Of a stretch of 64,000 bases of DNA, positions 1 through 9,834 are shown in pieces. Position numbers and translations under genes: made by a program. Below the pieces are notes generated by a model that ran no database searches, was not told the origin of the DNA, and was given only the letters and a program-made list of their open reading frames with translations. Source of the stretch: Rhizobium sp. AC27/96 (GTDB lineage: Bacteria > Pseudomonadota > Alphaproteobacteria > Rhizobiales > Rhizobiaceae); the NCBI RefSeq assembly GCF_001692325.1, contig NZ_LXKN01000075.1:124001-188000 (forward strand). Direction: 5' to 3'. Position 1 is the first letter of the stretch. Each line of letters begins with the position of its first letter.

Positions 1-749
1 GAGATCTTCTGCCCATATTCGAGCACGATGACATGGTCGGAGATTTCCATGACCACCGACATGTCATGCTCGATCAGCAGGATCGATGTACCCGTATCCT
101 TGCGGATGCTGCGCAGAAACTCGTTGAGAACAAGAGATTCGCGTGGGTTGAGACCGGCGGCCGGCTCGTCCAGGCAAAGCAGCTCCGGGCCTGTGCACAT
201 GGCGCGGGCGATTTCCAGGCGGCGCTGGGCGCCGTAGGAAAGATCGCCGGCCGGATCATCGGCCCGATCGATGAGATCGGCCTTTTCGAGCCAGAAGCGC
301 GCCAGTTCGATGGCATTCTTGGCCTCAGAGCGATAGCGGCCGATGCCGAGCAGCCCGAGGATCGTATAGCCGGACGCGCGCATGAGCTTGTTATGCTGCG
401 CGACCAGCAGGTTTTCGAGCACGGTGAGGCCCGAAAACAGACGGATGTTCTGGAAGGTGCGCGCAACCTTGGCTTCGCGGGTAATCCGGAAGTCGGGAAG
501 GCGTTCCAGGAGATAATCCTTGCCGCTGTTCTGGTTGAGCGTGATCATGCCCATCGTCGGCTTGTAGAAGCCGGTGATGCAGTTGAACACGGTCGTCTTG
601 CCGGCGCCGTTCGGTCCGATCAATGCGGTGATATCGCCGCGCTTTGCCGAAAAGGAAAGATCGTTGATCGCCATCAGGCCACCGAACCGCATCGACAGGT
701 GATCGACCTTCAGCAAGGTGTCGCTGGGGGGTGTGGTCACAGCGTTCAT
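1..749 (-). CDS. livG: LivG, branched-chain amino acid ABC transporter ATPase (partial)
   Basis: This is the cytoplasmic ATPase that powers high-affinity uptake of leucine, isoleucine and valine. Translation from the ATG at 749 shows the Walker A motif GPNGAGKTT near residues 45-53, the signature LSYGAQRRLEIARA, and Walker B LLCLDEPAAGLNP followed by the switch histidine in LLIEHDM. About 249 residues are visible and the C-terminus runs off the left edge; the family is usually 250-290 residues. The start codon overlaps the livM stop as TGATG, so translation is probably coupled. livF and a binding protein may lie beyond the edge, but that cannot be seen here. Confidence 0.95.
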   Translation of the reverse strand, partial: MNAVTTPPSDTLLKVDHLSMRFGGLMAINDLSFSAKRGDITALIGPNGAGKTTVFNCITGFYKPTMGMITLNQNSGKDYLLERLPDFRITREAKVARTFQNIRLFSGLTVLENLLVAQHNKLMRASGYTILGLLGIGRYRSEAKNAIELARFWLEKADLIDRADDPAGDLSYGAQRRLEIARAMCTGPELLCLDEPAAGLNPRESLVLNEFLRSIRKDTGTSILLIEHDMSVVMEISDHVIVLEYGQKI

Positions 750-2173
750 CAGCCGTGGCCCTCCTTGGTAAAGCTGCCGGAGACGGTTTTCCGCTCCTTG
801 AGGAAAGCGGTCGGCTCACGCGTGCCAACGAAACCGCGCGGCTTGATGATCATCACGACCACCATGGCGAGGCCGAAGATCAGCATGCGGTAGAGTTCCG
901 GCGTGAAATCCGGTCCGAAGCCAGGGATGATCGTCGTATCGCCGAAGACCAGACCGGTTTTCAGGAAATCCATGTCGCGCAGCAATTCCGTGCCGCCAAC
1001 CATGGCGATCGCGGCAATGGCGATGCCCTTCAGCGAGCCCATGCCGCCGAGAACGACGATGGCAAGAATGACCGCCGATTCCAGGAAGACGAAGGATTCC
1101 GGTGATACGAAGCCCTGACGGGCGGCGAAGAAGGAGCCGGCAAAGCCGCCGAACATCGCGCCGGTGGCGAAAGCCGTCAGCTTCGTCGTCACCGTATTGA
1201 TGCCGAGCGAGCGGCAGGCGATCTCGTCTTCACGCAGTGCTTCCCAGGCACGTCCGATCGGCATGCGGCGCAGCCGGATCGTCACATAGGCCGTCAGCAT
1301 GCAGAGCGCCAGGATGACGTAGAAGAGGAAGATCTTGTACCAGGCCGACGAGATCGGCAGGCCGAAGCTGCGGACGAAGTTGTGCGGATCCTTCATATCG
1401 AAGCTATAGAGGCCGAACAGCGATGCTTTCGTGATGTTGGAAATCCCGAAGCTGCCCCTCGTCACATCGGTCCAGTTCGTCAGGACGATGCGGATGATTT
1501 CACCAAAGGCCAGCGTCACGATCGCCAGATAGTCTCCGCGAAGGCGCAGCACCGGGAAGCCGAGCACCATGCCCCAAATACCGGCAAAAATGCCGGAGAG
1601 CGGCAGCAGGATCCAGAAGGACAGACCGAAATGCGTCGACAGCAGCGCGTAGGAATAGGCGCCGACGGCATAGAAGGCGACATAGCCGAGGTCGAGCAAC
1701 CCCGCCAGACCGACAACGATATTCAGTCCCCAGGCCAGCATCACGTAGATGAGGATCTGGATGCCGAAGTTGTCGACATAGGTCAGCGATCCCTGCGGGC
1801 CGAAGAGCGCCAGCGCCAGCATCGGATAGATGAGCAGGAAAACCAGCGCCATCAGGTTGAAATTCTTACCGACAAACCCCCGCTCGGCCACGACTGGCGC
1901 GGCCTTGGCCTTCTCGGCTTTTCTCGCATCCAGAATGGGCTGCACGAAAACCGTCATCACGAAGCGGCCAGCCGCTGCGATGGCGACGATGGAGGCCAGC
2001 AGCCCCCAGCGTTGAACGATGATCAGCTTGTTGTCGATATTCTGATCGGTCTTCAAGCCGATGTAGAGAACGAACATGCCAAAGGCGATAAGCGCGGTCC
2101 AGAGGGCGTCCGTAATCCCCTTCTGGACAAGACCGGAAGCGGTCTTGCCTGCAACGACGTTTGAATCTGCCAT
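749..2173 (-). CDS. livM: LivM, branched-chain amino acid ABC transporter permease
   Basis: Inner-membrane permease of 474 residues, partner of LivH. The first ~110 residues form the extra N-terminal region with two hydrophobic segments that is typical of proteobacterial LivM (DUF3382). The permease core follows, with the cytoplasmic coupling loop GRAWEALREDEIACRSLGIN at residues 307-326, which contacts the ATPase. It lies 4 nt after livH and overlaps livG by one base, so the three form one transcription unit read leftwards. The C-terminal stretch ending near SFTKEGHG is cytoplasmic and short. Family assignment is firm; the exact substrate range (branched-chain or other amino acids) is not decided by the sequence. 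Confidence 0.95.
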   Translation of the reverse strand: MADSNVVAGKTASGLVQKGITDALWTALIAFGMFVLYIGLKTDQNIDNKLIIVQRWGLLASIVAIAAAGRFVMTVFVQPILDARKAEKAKAAPVVAERGFVGKNFNLMALVFLLIYPMLALALFGPQGSLTYVDNFGIQILIYVMLAWGLNIVVGLAGLLDLGYVAFYAVGAYSYALLSTHFGLSFWILLPLSGIFAGIWGMVLGFPVLRLRGDYLAIVTLAFGEIIRIVLTNWTDVTRGSFGISNITKASLFGLYSFDMKDPHNFVRSFGLPISSAWYKIFLFYVILALCMLTAYVTIRLRRMPIGRAWEALREDEIACRSLGINTVTTKLTAFATGAMFGGFAGSFFAARQGFVSPESFVFLESAVILAIVVLGGMGSLKGIAIAAIAMVGGTELLRDMDFLKTGLVFGDTTIIPGFGPDFTPELYRMLIFGLAMVVVMIIKPRGFVGTREPTAFLKERKTVSGSFTKEGHG

Positions 2174-2177
2174 GGCG

Positions 2178-3080
2178 TTATACCTTTTCGACTTCCGGCC
2201 GCCCGAGAATACCGGTTGGCTTGAAGATCAGAACGAAAGCAAGGATGCCGAATGTCGCGACATCCTTATACGCGATGGGGAAATTGCCTGACCAGAACGA
2301 CTCGATGAAGCCGATCATCAAGCCGCCAAGGACGGCCCCCGGCAGCGAACCGATGCCGCCGAGAACGGCCGCGGTGAACGCCTTGACACCCGGCGTGAAG
2401 CCATCCGTGAAATTGGCGACGCCATAATACATCAGGTACATCGTGCCGGCGACGGCAGCGAGTGCGGCGCCCATGATGAAGGTGACGGAAATGGTGCGGT
2501 CGACATTGATGCCGAGGAGCGCCGCCATCTTGCGATCCTGCTCGGTGGCACGCTGGGCGCGACCAAGCGCCGTCTTGTTGACCAGATACCAGAAGGCAGC
2601 CAGCAGAACGACGGTGATGATGAAGATGATGATCTGCTTCAGGGACAGCGAGACTGCGCCGAAGTTGTAGACATCACCCACCAGCGTCGGGATCGGCTTG
2701 TTGCGCGGGCCCTGTGCGACCTGAATGAAGTTCGACAGCACGATCGACATGCCGATTGCGGTGATCAGCGGCGCCAGCCGGAAGGATCCACGCAGCGGCC
2801 GATAGGCAATGCGTTCGATCACCCAGTTCCAGAGGCTCGTCATCAGCATTGCGACGATGAGCATCACCAGAAGCAAAACCGCGACCGGCAAGCCGGCGAA
2901 GAGCGAAACGAGAACCAGATAAGTGATGAGAGCGGCGAAGCCACCGAGCATGAAGACATCACCATGGGCAAAATTGATCATGCCGACGATGCCGTAAACC
3001 ATGGTGTAACCAATGGCGATCAGGCCATAGATAGACCCGAGAGTCAGCCCGTTTAGGAGCTGCTGGATGAAATAATCCAT
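2178..3080 (-). CDS. livH: LivH, branched-chain amino acid ABC transporter permease
   Basis: Hydrophobic 300-residue permease, the usual length for LivH. The N-terminus MDYFIQQLLNGLTLGSIYGL and the following INFAHGDVFMLGGF are the family hallmark, and the coupling loop GRAQRATEQDRKMAALLGIN sits at residues 173-192. It is first in the livH-livM-livG unit and its promoter must lie in the A/T-rich stretch between 3081 and 3384. Amide/urea transporters (UrtB) are related, but the LivM partner with the DUF3382 extension favours amino acid transport. Confidence 0.94.
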   Translation of the reverse strand: MDYFIQQLLNGLTLGSIYGLIAIGYTMVYGIVGMINFAHGDVFMLGGFAALITYLVLVSLFAGLPVAVLLLVMLIVAMLMTSLWNWVIERIAYRPLRGSFRLAPLITAIGMSIVLSNFIQVAQGPRNKPIPTLVGDVYNFGAVSLSLKQIIIFIITVVLLAAFWYLVNKTALGRAQRATEQDRKMAALLGINVDRTISVTFIMGAALAAVAGTMYLMYYGVANFTDGFTPGVKAFTAAVLGGIGSLPGAVLGGLMIGFIESFWSGNFPIAYKDVATFGILAFVLIFKPTGILGRPEVEKV

Positions 3081-3384
3081 ATGTCATTTCCCCTGGATGT
3101 GGCGTCAATCGACCACATCTCTTATTACTTTAGGGTCTCCTTCAAGAGGGCCCGTGGGCGAGATTCCATACCGCTTTCGAAAGAAATGTGAAGCCAAAAA
3201 GGCAAGAAATTGACAAATTCTTTTCAAATCGCTGTGCGCTGACCTAAATCCGGCCAAAAATGACAGAAAAACGGCATCCACTGGCTCAAAAATAGCCAAA
3301 ATAATTGAGCGGGAATTTTGCATTGAAGAGTTTTTCTCAGTGGCAGGCCCTCTGCGGGGCCTGCCAGCTCGTCTCGAACGGCAC
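3081..3384. other. Intergenic region, liv promoter and oxidoreductase 3' end
   Basis: This stretch of 304 bases has no convincing gene. It is richer in A and T than its surroundings, as expected of the livH promoter. At 3342-3350 and 3357-3365 there is a perfect 9-bp inverted repeat (GGCAGGCCC / GGGCCTGCC) about 20 nt past the stop of the oxidoreductase gene. It has no T-run on the minus strand, so it is at best a weak terminator. Confidence 0.5.
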
Positions 3385-5811
3385 TCAGGCGCGCATGCGC
3401 GCCCCGTCCGCATCGAACAGCGGGTCAACCTGCGGCCTTGCCGGCAGGATTTCGCCGAGCAGCTCTATCGACCAGCCCTGCGCCTCATCGGCGATTTCCT
3501 TCGGCACGTAGCCGACGGCGACTGAAAGACCGGAGGCATGGGCATAACCGCCCGACGTCACCCAGCCGCAGACCGCGCCGTTGTGATAGATCGGCTCATC
3601 GCCGATGACATCGGCATCCTTGGCCGCCAGGATGAAGGTACGCAGCCGTAGCGCGCCGCCTTCCGCCTTCTCCTTGGCCGCCGCTGCCTTGCCGATGAAA
3701 TCGGCCGGCTTGGACAGCGCCACGAATCGGCCAAGCCCGGCCTCCAGCGGCCCGTAGAGCGGCCGGTATTCACGAGACCAGCTGCCATAGGATTTATCGA
3801 GCCGCAGCGCATTCAGCGCCCGGAGGCCGAAGAGCCGTATGCCGAATTCGGCGCCCTCTTCCATCAGGAGGTCGAAGATGTAACGCTGATGTTCGGGCTT
3901 CATCCAAATCTCATATCCCAGGTCACCGGTATAGGAGACACGCCCGACGATCGCCGACGCCATGCCGAGATCCATGCGCCGGATGGACATGAAGGGGAAA
4001 GCCTCGGTCGAAAGATCCTGATGCGTCAGCTTCTGCATCAGCTTGCGGGCATTGGGACCGGCAATCGACAGGCCGAGAAGCGAAAGGCCCAGCGCCTGAA
4101 GCTCGACCGAGCCATCCTTGGGCAGCAGGCCTTCGAACCAGCGCATGTGATAGGCTTCCGCGATGCCGGAGCCGATGAGGAGGAAATCGCCCTCGCCGAG
4201 CTTCGCCAGCGTGAAATCGCCAATGAGCTTGCCATCATGCTTCAGCATCGGCGCCAGCGTCATGCGACCGATCGCGGGAATGCGGCAAGTCAGCAGATTG
4301 TCGAGGAAAGCTTCCGCGCCCGGTCCCTTGACCGAATATTTGGCAAAGCCCGAGGTCTCCATGAGGCCCAGGCTGTCGCGCACCGCCTTCGCCTCGGCGC
4401 CAACGACATCGAAGTCGTTCGAGCGGCGCCAGGAGAATTGATCCTCTTCGCCCTTCGGAGCGAACCACAAGGCCTGCTCAAGACCGTAGTAGGCGCCGAA
4501 CACGCCGCCGGCCTCCTTGAGCTTGTCGTAGATCGGCGTCGTCAGCAGCGGACGGGCGGCCGGCAATTCCTCGTTCGGATAGCGGATCGAGAAGCGTCGC
4601 GCATAGTTTTCGCGCACCTTGGCATTGGTATAGGCAAGGGTCGCATAGTCGCCGTAGCGCGAGACATCCATGGCGAAGACGTCGAAGCCCGGATCGCCGT
4701 AGATCATCCAGTTGGCGAGCGCCAATCCGACACCACCACCCTGGCTGAACCCGGCCATGACCGCGCAGGCCGACCAATAATTCCTCAAGCCGCGCACCGG
4801 GCCGACGAGCGGGTTACCATCCGGCGAGAAGGTGAAGGGGCCGTTGATGATCTTCTTGATGCCGGCATTGTTGAAGGCCGGGAAATGGCGGAAGCCGACT
4901 TCCAGCTCAGGCGTGATGCGCTCAATATCCTCGGCCAGCAGCTCATGGCCGAAATCCCACGGCGTCGTCACCGGCGACCACGGACGACATGCCTTTTCAT
5001 AGGTGCCCATCAGCATGCCCTGCCGCTCCTGGCGCAGATAGATCTCGCCATCGAAGTCGACGCAGTGCATCAGCTCCTTGCCCGTCGTCTTGTTGAAGTC
5101 GATGACCTCGGGCATGTCCTCGGTGATCAGATACATGTGCTCCATGGCAAGCACGGGAAGCTCGAGCCCGACCATGCGGCCGACTTCACGCGCCCATAGG
5201 CCGGCAGCGTTGACGACATGCTCGGCAATGATCTCGCCCTGGTTGGTGATGACGCGCCAGGAGCCGTCCTCGCGCTGCACCAGCTCTTCTACCTTGGTAT
5301 GCAGATAGATATCGGCGCCGTTCTTCTTCGCCGAGCGGGCATAGGCATGCGTGGTGCCATAGGGATCGAGATGGCCTTCGACGGGGTCGTAGAGAGCGCC
5401 GACGAATTGGTCGGGGTCGAGAAGCGGCATCATCTCATGCGCTTCCTTCGGCGTCAGCAGCGTCGCCTCAAGACCATTGTAACGGCCCTTGGCGAGAATG
5501 GATTTCAGCCAGTCGAAACGCTGTGGTGTAGCGGCCAGCATCAGGCCGGAAGTCAGGTGCAGGCCGATGTCCTGGCCGGAATACTCCTCGATCTCCTTGT
5601 AGAGTTCGACCGTATATTTCTGCAGCTTGGCAACGTTTGGATCGCCGTTGATCGTATGCATGCCACCGGCGGCGTGCCAGGTCGATCCGGATGTCAGCTC
5701 GGAGCGCTCCAGCAACACGACATCCTTCCAGCCGAATTTCGTCAGGTGATAGAGCACCGAACATCCGACGACACCGCCACCGATGACGACGACCTTGGCA
5801 TGGCTTTTCAT
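3385..5811 (-). CDS. GcvT-fused FAD oxidoreductase, dimethylglycine/sarcosine dehydrogenase family
   Basis: This 808-residue flavoenzyme probably removes an N-methyl group from dimethylglycine, sarcosine or a related amine and passes it to tetrahydrofolate. The N-terminus carries the dinucleotide-binding motif VVVIGGGVVGCSVLYHL at residues 7-23 and the LTSGSTWHAAGG segment typical of covalently flavinylated family members. The C-terminal half is a glycine-cleavage T-protein-like fold, including SYTGDLGYEIWM. The length matches the family (800-860). It lies 218 nt downstream of soxG on the same strand and may have its own promoter. The exact substrate cannot be read from the sequence. A second member of the family is at 39356-41803. 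Confidence 0.88.
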   Translation of the reverse strand: MKSHAKVVVIGGGVVGCSVLYHLTKFGWKDVVLLERSELTSGSTWHAAGGMHTINGDPNVAKLQKYTVELYKEIEEYSGQDIGLHLTSGLMLAATPQRFDWLKSILAKGRYNGLEATLLTPKEAHEMMPLLDPDQFVGALYDPVEGHLDPYGTTHAYARSAKKNGADIYLHTKVEELVQREDGSWRVITNQGEIIAEHVVNAAGLWAREVGRMVGLELPVLAMEHMYLITEDMPEVIDFNKTTGKELMHCVDFDGEIYLRQERQGMLMGTYEKACRPWSPVTTPWDFGHELLAEDIERITPELEVGFRHFPAFNNAGIKKIINGPFTFSPDGNPLVGPVRGLRNYWSACAVMAGFSQGGGVGLALANWMIYGDPGFDVFAMDVSRYGDYATLAYTNAKVRENYARRFSIRYPNEELPAARPLLTTPIYDKLKEAGGVFGAYYGLEQALWFAPKGEEDQFSWRRSNDFDVVGAEAKAVRDSLGLMETSGFAKYSVKGPGAEAFLDNLLTCRIPAIGRMTLAPMLKHDGKLIGDFTLAKLGEGDFLLIGSGIAEAYHMRWFEGLLPKDGSVELQALGLSLLGLSIAGPNARKLMQKLTHQDLSTEAFPFMSIRRMDLGMASAIVGRVSYTGDLGYEIWMKPEHQRYIFDLLMEEGAEFGIRLFGLRALNALRLDKSYGSWSREYRPLYGPLEAGLGRFVALSKPADFIGKAAAAKEKAEGGALRLRTFILAAKDADVIGDEPIYHNGAVCGWVTSGGYAHASGLSVAVGYVPKEIADEAQGWSIELLGEILPARPQVDPLFDADGARMRA

Positions 5812-6029
5812 CTAGGAATCCCCTGTTTTCGGTACGAAGCCGCCGAGTGTCTTCCCGCGCGACCGACCGCATTTGAGACCGAACCTAGAGACTATCCGGG
5901 TGACCAAATAGCCCGAACTGCGAAACCGATATGTCTGTTTGCGCCATCGCAATTGTTCGGATCGCGCCATCGCCTATTGGCGACGCAAGCCGGTCGGCCA
6001 ATCATTGGAACTGCCGCAGCATAGGGCTT

Positions 6030-6584
6030 TCAGTCGGCGAAACCGGCCGTCAGGGCAAACTCGCGCCCCATCTCCATGATCTCCTCGAACACGCTGCCGG
6101 CATAGGAGCGCGGCACGATGATTTCGAAGCTGTCAGCGCCGGTGCGGGTAACATTGGCGCTGACATGGCAGCACAACATGCTTGCCGATTGCCCTTCGGC
6201 GAAGACCTGAGGATGCAGGTCGACGGCCACGCATTTCGCCAGGATACGACGAACGCTGGGGCCGGAAATACGAAGCAGCACGCGACCATCGCTCTGCTCG
6301 AAAAAGGAAACACGGGCAGCGTCGAGCAGAAAGAGATCGCGCGCCACGCTGTCGGCACCAAGCGTCTCGGACACGACGAGCCATTCCCGCGGCCCGACGC
6401 TGCGAACCGAAACGTCGTCGATCGCCTTCAGGCCGGCCAGAACCCATCCCTCCTCGCCGGCTTTCCCAAGCACGGAAAAGATGGCCGGCTTGCGCACGAC
6501 GGCGAGATGATTCGGATTGGCGGCAGCCTCGAAGCCGGAAATGTGATCTTCCAGCACATGTCTGTTTTGATATGCCACGCTCAT
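6030..6584 (-). CDS. soxG: SoxG, sarcosine oxidase gamma subunit
   Basis: Small subunit (184 residues) of heterotetrameric sarcosine oxidase, a cytoplasmic enzyme that oxidises sarcosine to glycine, hydrogen peroxide and 5,10-methylenetetrahydrofolate. The start chosen is the ATG at 6584 (MSVAYQNRHVLEDH), 7 nt after the soxA stop; longer open reading frame upstream overlaps soxA and is not needed. The protein resembles a reduced GcvT fold, including GPREWLVVSE and LLRISGPSVRRILAK. It is the last gene of soxBDAG. Confidence 0.92.
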   Translation of the reverse strand: MSVAYQNRHVLEDHISGFEAAANPNHLAVVRKPAIFSVLGKAGEEGWVLAGLKAIDDVSVRSVGPREWLVVSETLGADSVARDLFLLDAARVSFFEQSDGRVLLRISGPSVRRILAKCVAVDLHPQVFAEGQSASMLCCHVSANVTRTGADSFEIIVPRSYAGSVFEEIMEMGREFALTAGFAD

Positions 6585-6591
6585 CAATCCC

Positions 6592-9549
6592 TCATCCGAG
6601 AAGCTTCTTATTGTCCGGATCGATGAAGACGGGGCTGCAAACCTCAGCCGCGACTTCCTCGCCGCGCAATCCGTCCCACACGACCACATGTTCACCGATC
6701 CGTTCGCGGCCCGACTTGAGGAAAGCCAGCGCGATGGAATGACCGAGTGTGGGCGAGAAGCAGACCGAGGAAACATGGCCCTGATCGTTCACTGTCGACG
6801 GCCTTGCGCCCTCCTTCAGCAGATGCGCGCCGGCGTGGATTTCCTTCGTCGTGTCGAGCGGCTTCAGGCCGACGAGCTGCCCACGATCGGCGGCCGTGAG
6901 GCCGAAACGCGTAGACAGCCGTTTGCCGATAAAGTCCGGCTTATGCGCCGACATCATTTTTCCAAGGCCGACATCGTCGGGCGTCGTGCGGCCATCCAGC
7001 TCGTTATGGGTGACGTGACCCTTCTCGATGCGCAGCACGTTGAGGGCTTCGACGCCATAGGCGCAGATGCCATGTGCCTTGCCGGCCTCCATGATCGCAT
7101 CCGCCACTGCCTCGCCATAGCCGGCGGGAACCGCAAGCTCGTAAGCAAGCTCGCCGGAGAAGGATATGCGGAACAGGCGCGCCTTGAGGCCGCCCTTCAG
7201 CATGACTTCGGCGGCAGCGAGGAACGGGAAGAACGCGTCTGAAATGTCGTCCTCGATAATCTGTTCCAGCACCAGTCGCGCCTTCGGCCCGGCAATCGCC
7301 ATCTGCGCCCATTGATCGGAGGAGGAGACGAAGCGAACGTCGAGCTGCGGCCACAGCGTCTGCGCGCAGAATTCCATATGCGTCATCACCTCGCCGGCCA
7401 TCGCGGTCGTGGTGGTAAGGAAGAAATGATCGGGCGTCAGCTTGCTGGTGGTGCCGTCATCGAAAACGATGCCGTCCTCCCGCAACATCAAGCCGTAGCG
7501 CGCCTTGCCGATCGGCAGCTTCAGGAAGGCGTTGGAATAGAGGCGATTGAGAAACTCCGCCGCATCCTTGCCGAAGACCTCGATCTTGCCGAGCGTCGAC
7601 ACATCACAAAGGCCGACATTGTTGCGGACGTTCAGAACCTCGCGGTCGACGCTGTCGCGCCAGCCCTTTTCGCCCGGTCGTGCGAACCAGGACGAGCGAT
7701 ACCAGAGACCAGCCTCGACGAAGGTCGCTCCATTCTTCTTCGCCCAGCCATGCAGCGGCGATTCCCGCACCGGCTGTGCGTGCTTGTCGCGCGCGGTGCC
7801 GGCAAGTGCACCGAAGGAAACCGGCGTATAGAACGGCCGGAATGTCGTCGTGCCGACGGCTGCGGGGCTGACGCCGCGCATGCCGGCGATGATGCCGGCA
7901 GCGTTCACATTGCCGAGCTTGCCCTGGTCGGTCGCCATGCCGCTGGTCGTATAGCGCTTGGCGTGCTCGACATGGCCGAAGCCTTCGCGCAGGGCAAGGC
8001 CCAGATCCTTGGTATGGACGTCGTTCTGATAGTCCACGAACGCCTTGTCCTTGGCGCCGGGCACATGCCAGATCGCAGCGAAGGACGGATCGTAATCGCC
8101 TTCGACCTCGGGCGCATCCGCGGCATGAACGGTCTTGCCGAGGCTTTCGACGACCCGCTTTGCCTTTGCCGCCCCATCGGCGAGACAGCCGGAAATGCTA
8201 TCGATGCCCGCGGCCGACCCGGCAATCTCCAGTTCGCCGCCGACGGTCGGCGCCATGAATGCCTGGCTTTCGTCCGACCAGACCGGCTTCGCACCGCGCT
8301 GGCAGGCAAGATGAATGATCGGCGACCAGCCGCCTGATATGGCAAGCGCATCGCAGGCAATCAGTTCATCGAGGCCGCCACGATCGGCAAGGACGCCGCT
8401 GATGCGGTATTTGCCCTTGGTCGCGTGAACGCTCGCGCCGTGCACGACGCGGACATCCAGCGGCGCGACATCGGAAGATGCAGGCCGCGTATCCAGGATC
8501 GCGGAAATCTCGACGCCCGCAGCGGCAAGATCGAGCGCGGTGCGGTAGCCCGAGCCACCATTGGTGAAGACGGCGACTTTCTGACCCGCAACGACGCCAT
8601 AGCGATTGAGATAGCTGCGCATGGCGCCGGCTATCATCACGCCCGGCAGATCGTTGCCGCCAAAAACCAGCGGACGTTCCTCGGCACCTGAGGCAAGAAT
8701 GGCGCGCTTGGCGGCGATACGCCACAAACGCTCGACCGGCAGGTCGGGCGACGGCATCGCTACATGCTTCTGCACCTTCTCGACTGCGCCGAAGACATTG
8801 CCGTCATACCAGCCGAAGACGGTCGTACGCGGCATCACCGTCACATTTTCGAGGCTTTGCAATTCCTCAAGCGTCGCCTGCACGAAGACATCGGCCGCCA
8901 CGCCATCGATCGAGACCTTTTCCGACAGCAGTGAACCGCCAAGACGAAAGCCCTCATCGGCGAGGACGACGCGCAGACCGGCACGCGCCGCGGTCAGCGC
9001 CGCCATCAAACCGGCCGGACCCGAACCGATGACCAACAGGTCGCAATGCGCCCAGGCCTTCTCATAGCGGTCGGGATCGGCCTGCATGACGGCCTTGCCA
9101 AGACCGGCGGCGCGCCTGATTACCGGCTCATAGACCTTCTCCCAGAAGGCGGCGGGCCACATGAATGTCTTGTAGTAGAAACCGGCGCCGAGGAACGGCG
9201 ACAGCAGGCTGTTCACCGAGCCAAGATCGTATTTCAGCGAAGGCCAGCGGTTCTGGCTGACGGCGCTCAGGCCCTGATAGAGCTCGGCGACGGTGGCGCG
9301 CGTATTCGGCTCGGTGCGGCCATCCTTGCCGATGGTGACAAGCGCGTTGGGCTCGGCCGAACCTGCTGTCAGGATGCCTCGTGGCCGGTGATATTTGAAG
9401 CTGCGGCCGACGAGCAGCTGGTCGTTGGCAAGAAGAGCGGCGGCGAGCGTATCGCCCTCCAGGCCCTTCATATCCTTGCCGTCGAATTTGAAGGAAAGCG
9501 GGCGGCTGCGATTGACCAGGCCGCCGGTCGAAAGACGATAGGCCGTCAT
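6592..9549 (-). CDS. soxA: SoxA, sarcosine oxidase alpha subunit
   Basis: Large subunit of 985 residues that binds NAD and tetrahydrofolate. The first ~110 residues are a 2Fe-2S-ferredoxin-like domain common to this family (GLEGDTLAAALLAN, SFKYHRPRGI). A pyridine-nucleotide-disulfide oxidoreductase domain follows, with LLVIGSGPAGLMAALTAARA at 171-190. The C-terminal third is the GcvT-type folate-binding domain, including SFSGELAYELAVPAGYGEA. The start is the ATG at 9549, which overlaps the soxD stop as ATGA; this places it in the soxBDAG order and excludes a longer frame upstream. Length agrees with known SoxA (about 965-1000). Confidence 0.95.
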   Translation of the reverse strand: MTAYRLSTGGLVNRSRPLSFKFDGKDMKGLEGDTLAAALLANDQLLVGRSFKYHRPRGILTAGSAEPNALVTIGKDGRTEPNTRATVAELYQGLSAVSQNRWPSLKYDLGSVNSLLSPFLGAGFYYKTFMWPAAFWEKVYEPVIRRAAGLGKAVMQADPDRYEKAWAHCDLLVIGSGPAGLMAALTAARAGLRVVLADEGFRLGGSLLSEKVSIDGVAADVFVQATLEELQSLENVTVMPRTTVFGWYDGNVFGAVEKVQKHVAMPSPDLPVERLWRIAAKRAILASGAEERPLVFGGNDLPGVMIAGAMRSYLNRYGVVAGQKVAVFTNGGSGYRTALDLAAAGVEISAILDTRPASSDVAPLDVRVVHGASVHATKGKYRISGVLADRGGLDELIACDALAISGGWSPIIHLACQRGAKPVWSDESQAFMAPTVGGELEIAGSAAGIDSISGCLADGAAKAKRVVESLGKTVHAADAPEVEGDYDPSFAAIWHVPGAKDKAFVDYQNDVHTKDLGLALREGFGHVEHAKRYTTSGMATDQGKLGNVNAAGIIAGMRGVSPAAVGTTTFRPFYTPVSFGALAGTARDKHAQPVRESPLHGWAKKNGATFVEAGLWYRSSWFARPGEKGWRDSVDREVLNVRNNVGLCDVSTLGKIEVFGKDAAEFLNRLYSNAFLKLPIGKARYGLMLREDGIVFDDGTTSKLTPDHFFLTTTTAMAGEVMTHMEFCAQTLWPQLDVRFVSSSDQWAQMAIAGPKARLVLEQIIEDDISDAFFPFLAAAEVMLKGGLKARLFRISFSGELAYELAVPAGYGEAVADAIMEAGKAHGICAYGVEALNVLRIEKGHVTHNELDGRTTPDDVGLGKMMSAHKPDFIGKRLSTRFGLTAADRGQLVGLKPLDTTKEIHAGAHLLKEGARPSTVNDQGHVSSVCFSPTLGHSIALAFLKSGRERIGEHVVVWDGLRGEEVAAEVCSPVFIDPDNKKLLG

Positions 9550-9821
9550 TGCGCCGCCTCCTTCGCCCTGTCTTCCGCATCGGTGACGGAAAAGATCTCG
9601 TGGGTGATATTGCTGCGATCGACCACCAGCCAGCGGCGGCAGCCGGCCGCGTGGTGCCAATATTCCAGAATCCGGCCGCGCTCGTTATCGCGGATATGGA
9701 CATAGCGATGCCAATCCTCATCCGGAGCCGACGGAGCCGGACGGGTGACGGAGGCGCCGCGAATGGAGAATTCTTCCTTCGGTCGCACGCCGCAATGCGG
9801 GCAGTTGATCAAGCTTGCCAT
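9546..9821 (-). CDS. soxD: SoxD, sarcosine oxidase delta subunit
   Basis: Zinc-binding small subunit of 91 residues. The start at 9821 gives MASLINCPHCGVRPKEEF, with the CPHC pair at residues 7-10 and later HHAAGC, the expected zinc ligands. It sits 13 nt after soxB and overlaps soxA by four bases (ATGA). A longer in-frame start upstream overlaps soxB and is rejected because SoxD proteins begin at this point and the length is the usual 85-100. Confidence 0.93.
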   Translation of the reverse strand: MASLINCPHCGVRPKEEFSIRGASVTRPAPSAPDEDWHRYVHIRDNERGRILEYWHHAAGCRRWLVVDRSNITHEIFSVTDAEDRAKEAAQ

Positions 9822-9834
9822 TGGTATCGTGCCC

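Noticed and set aside
3342..3365. Hairpin after the 808-residue oxidoreductase as a strong terminator
   Set aside because: The stem is perfect but no T-run follows on the transcribed strand.
3889..5199. A 436-codon plus-strand frame opposite the 808-residue oxidoreductase
   Set aside because: Shadow of a gene with full family motifs; no motif of its own.
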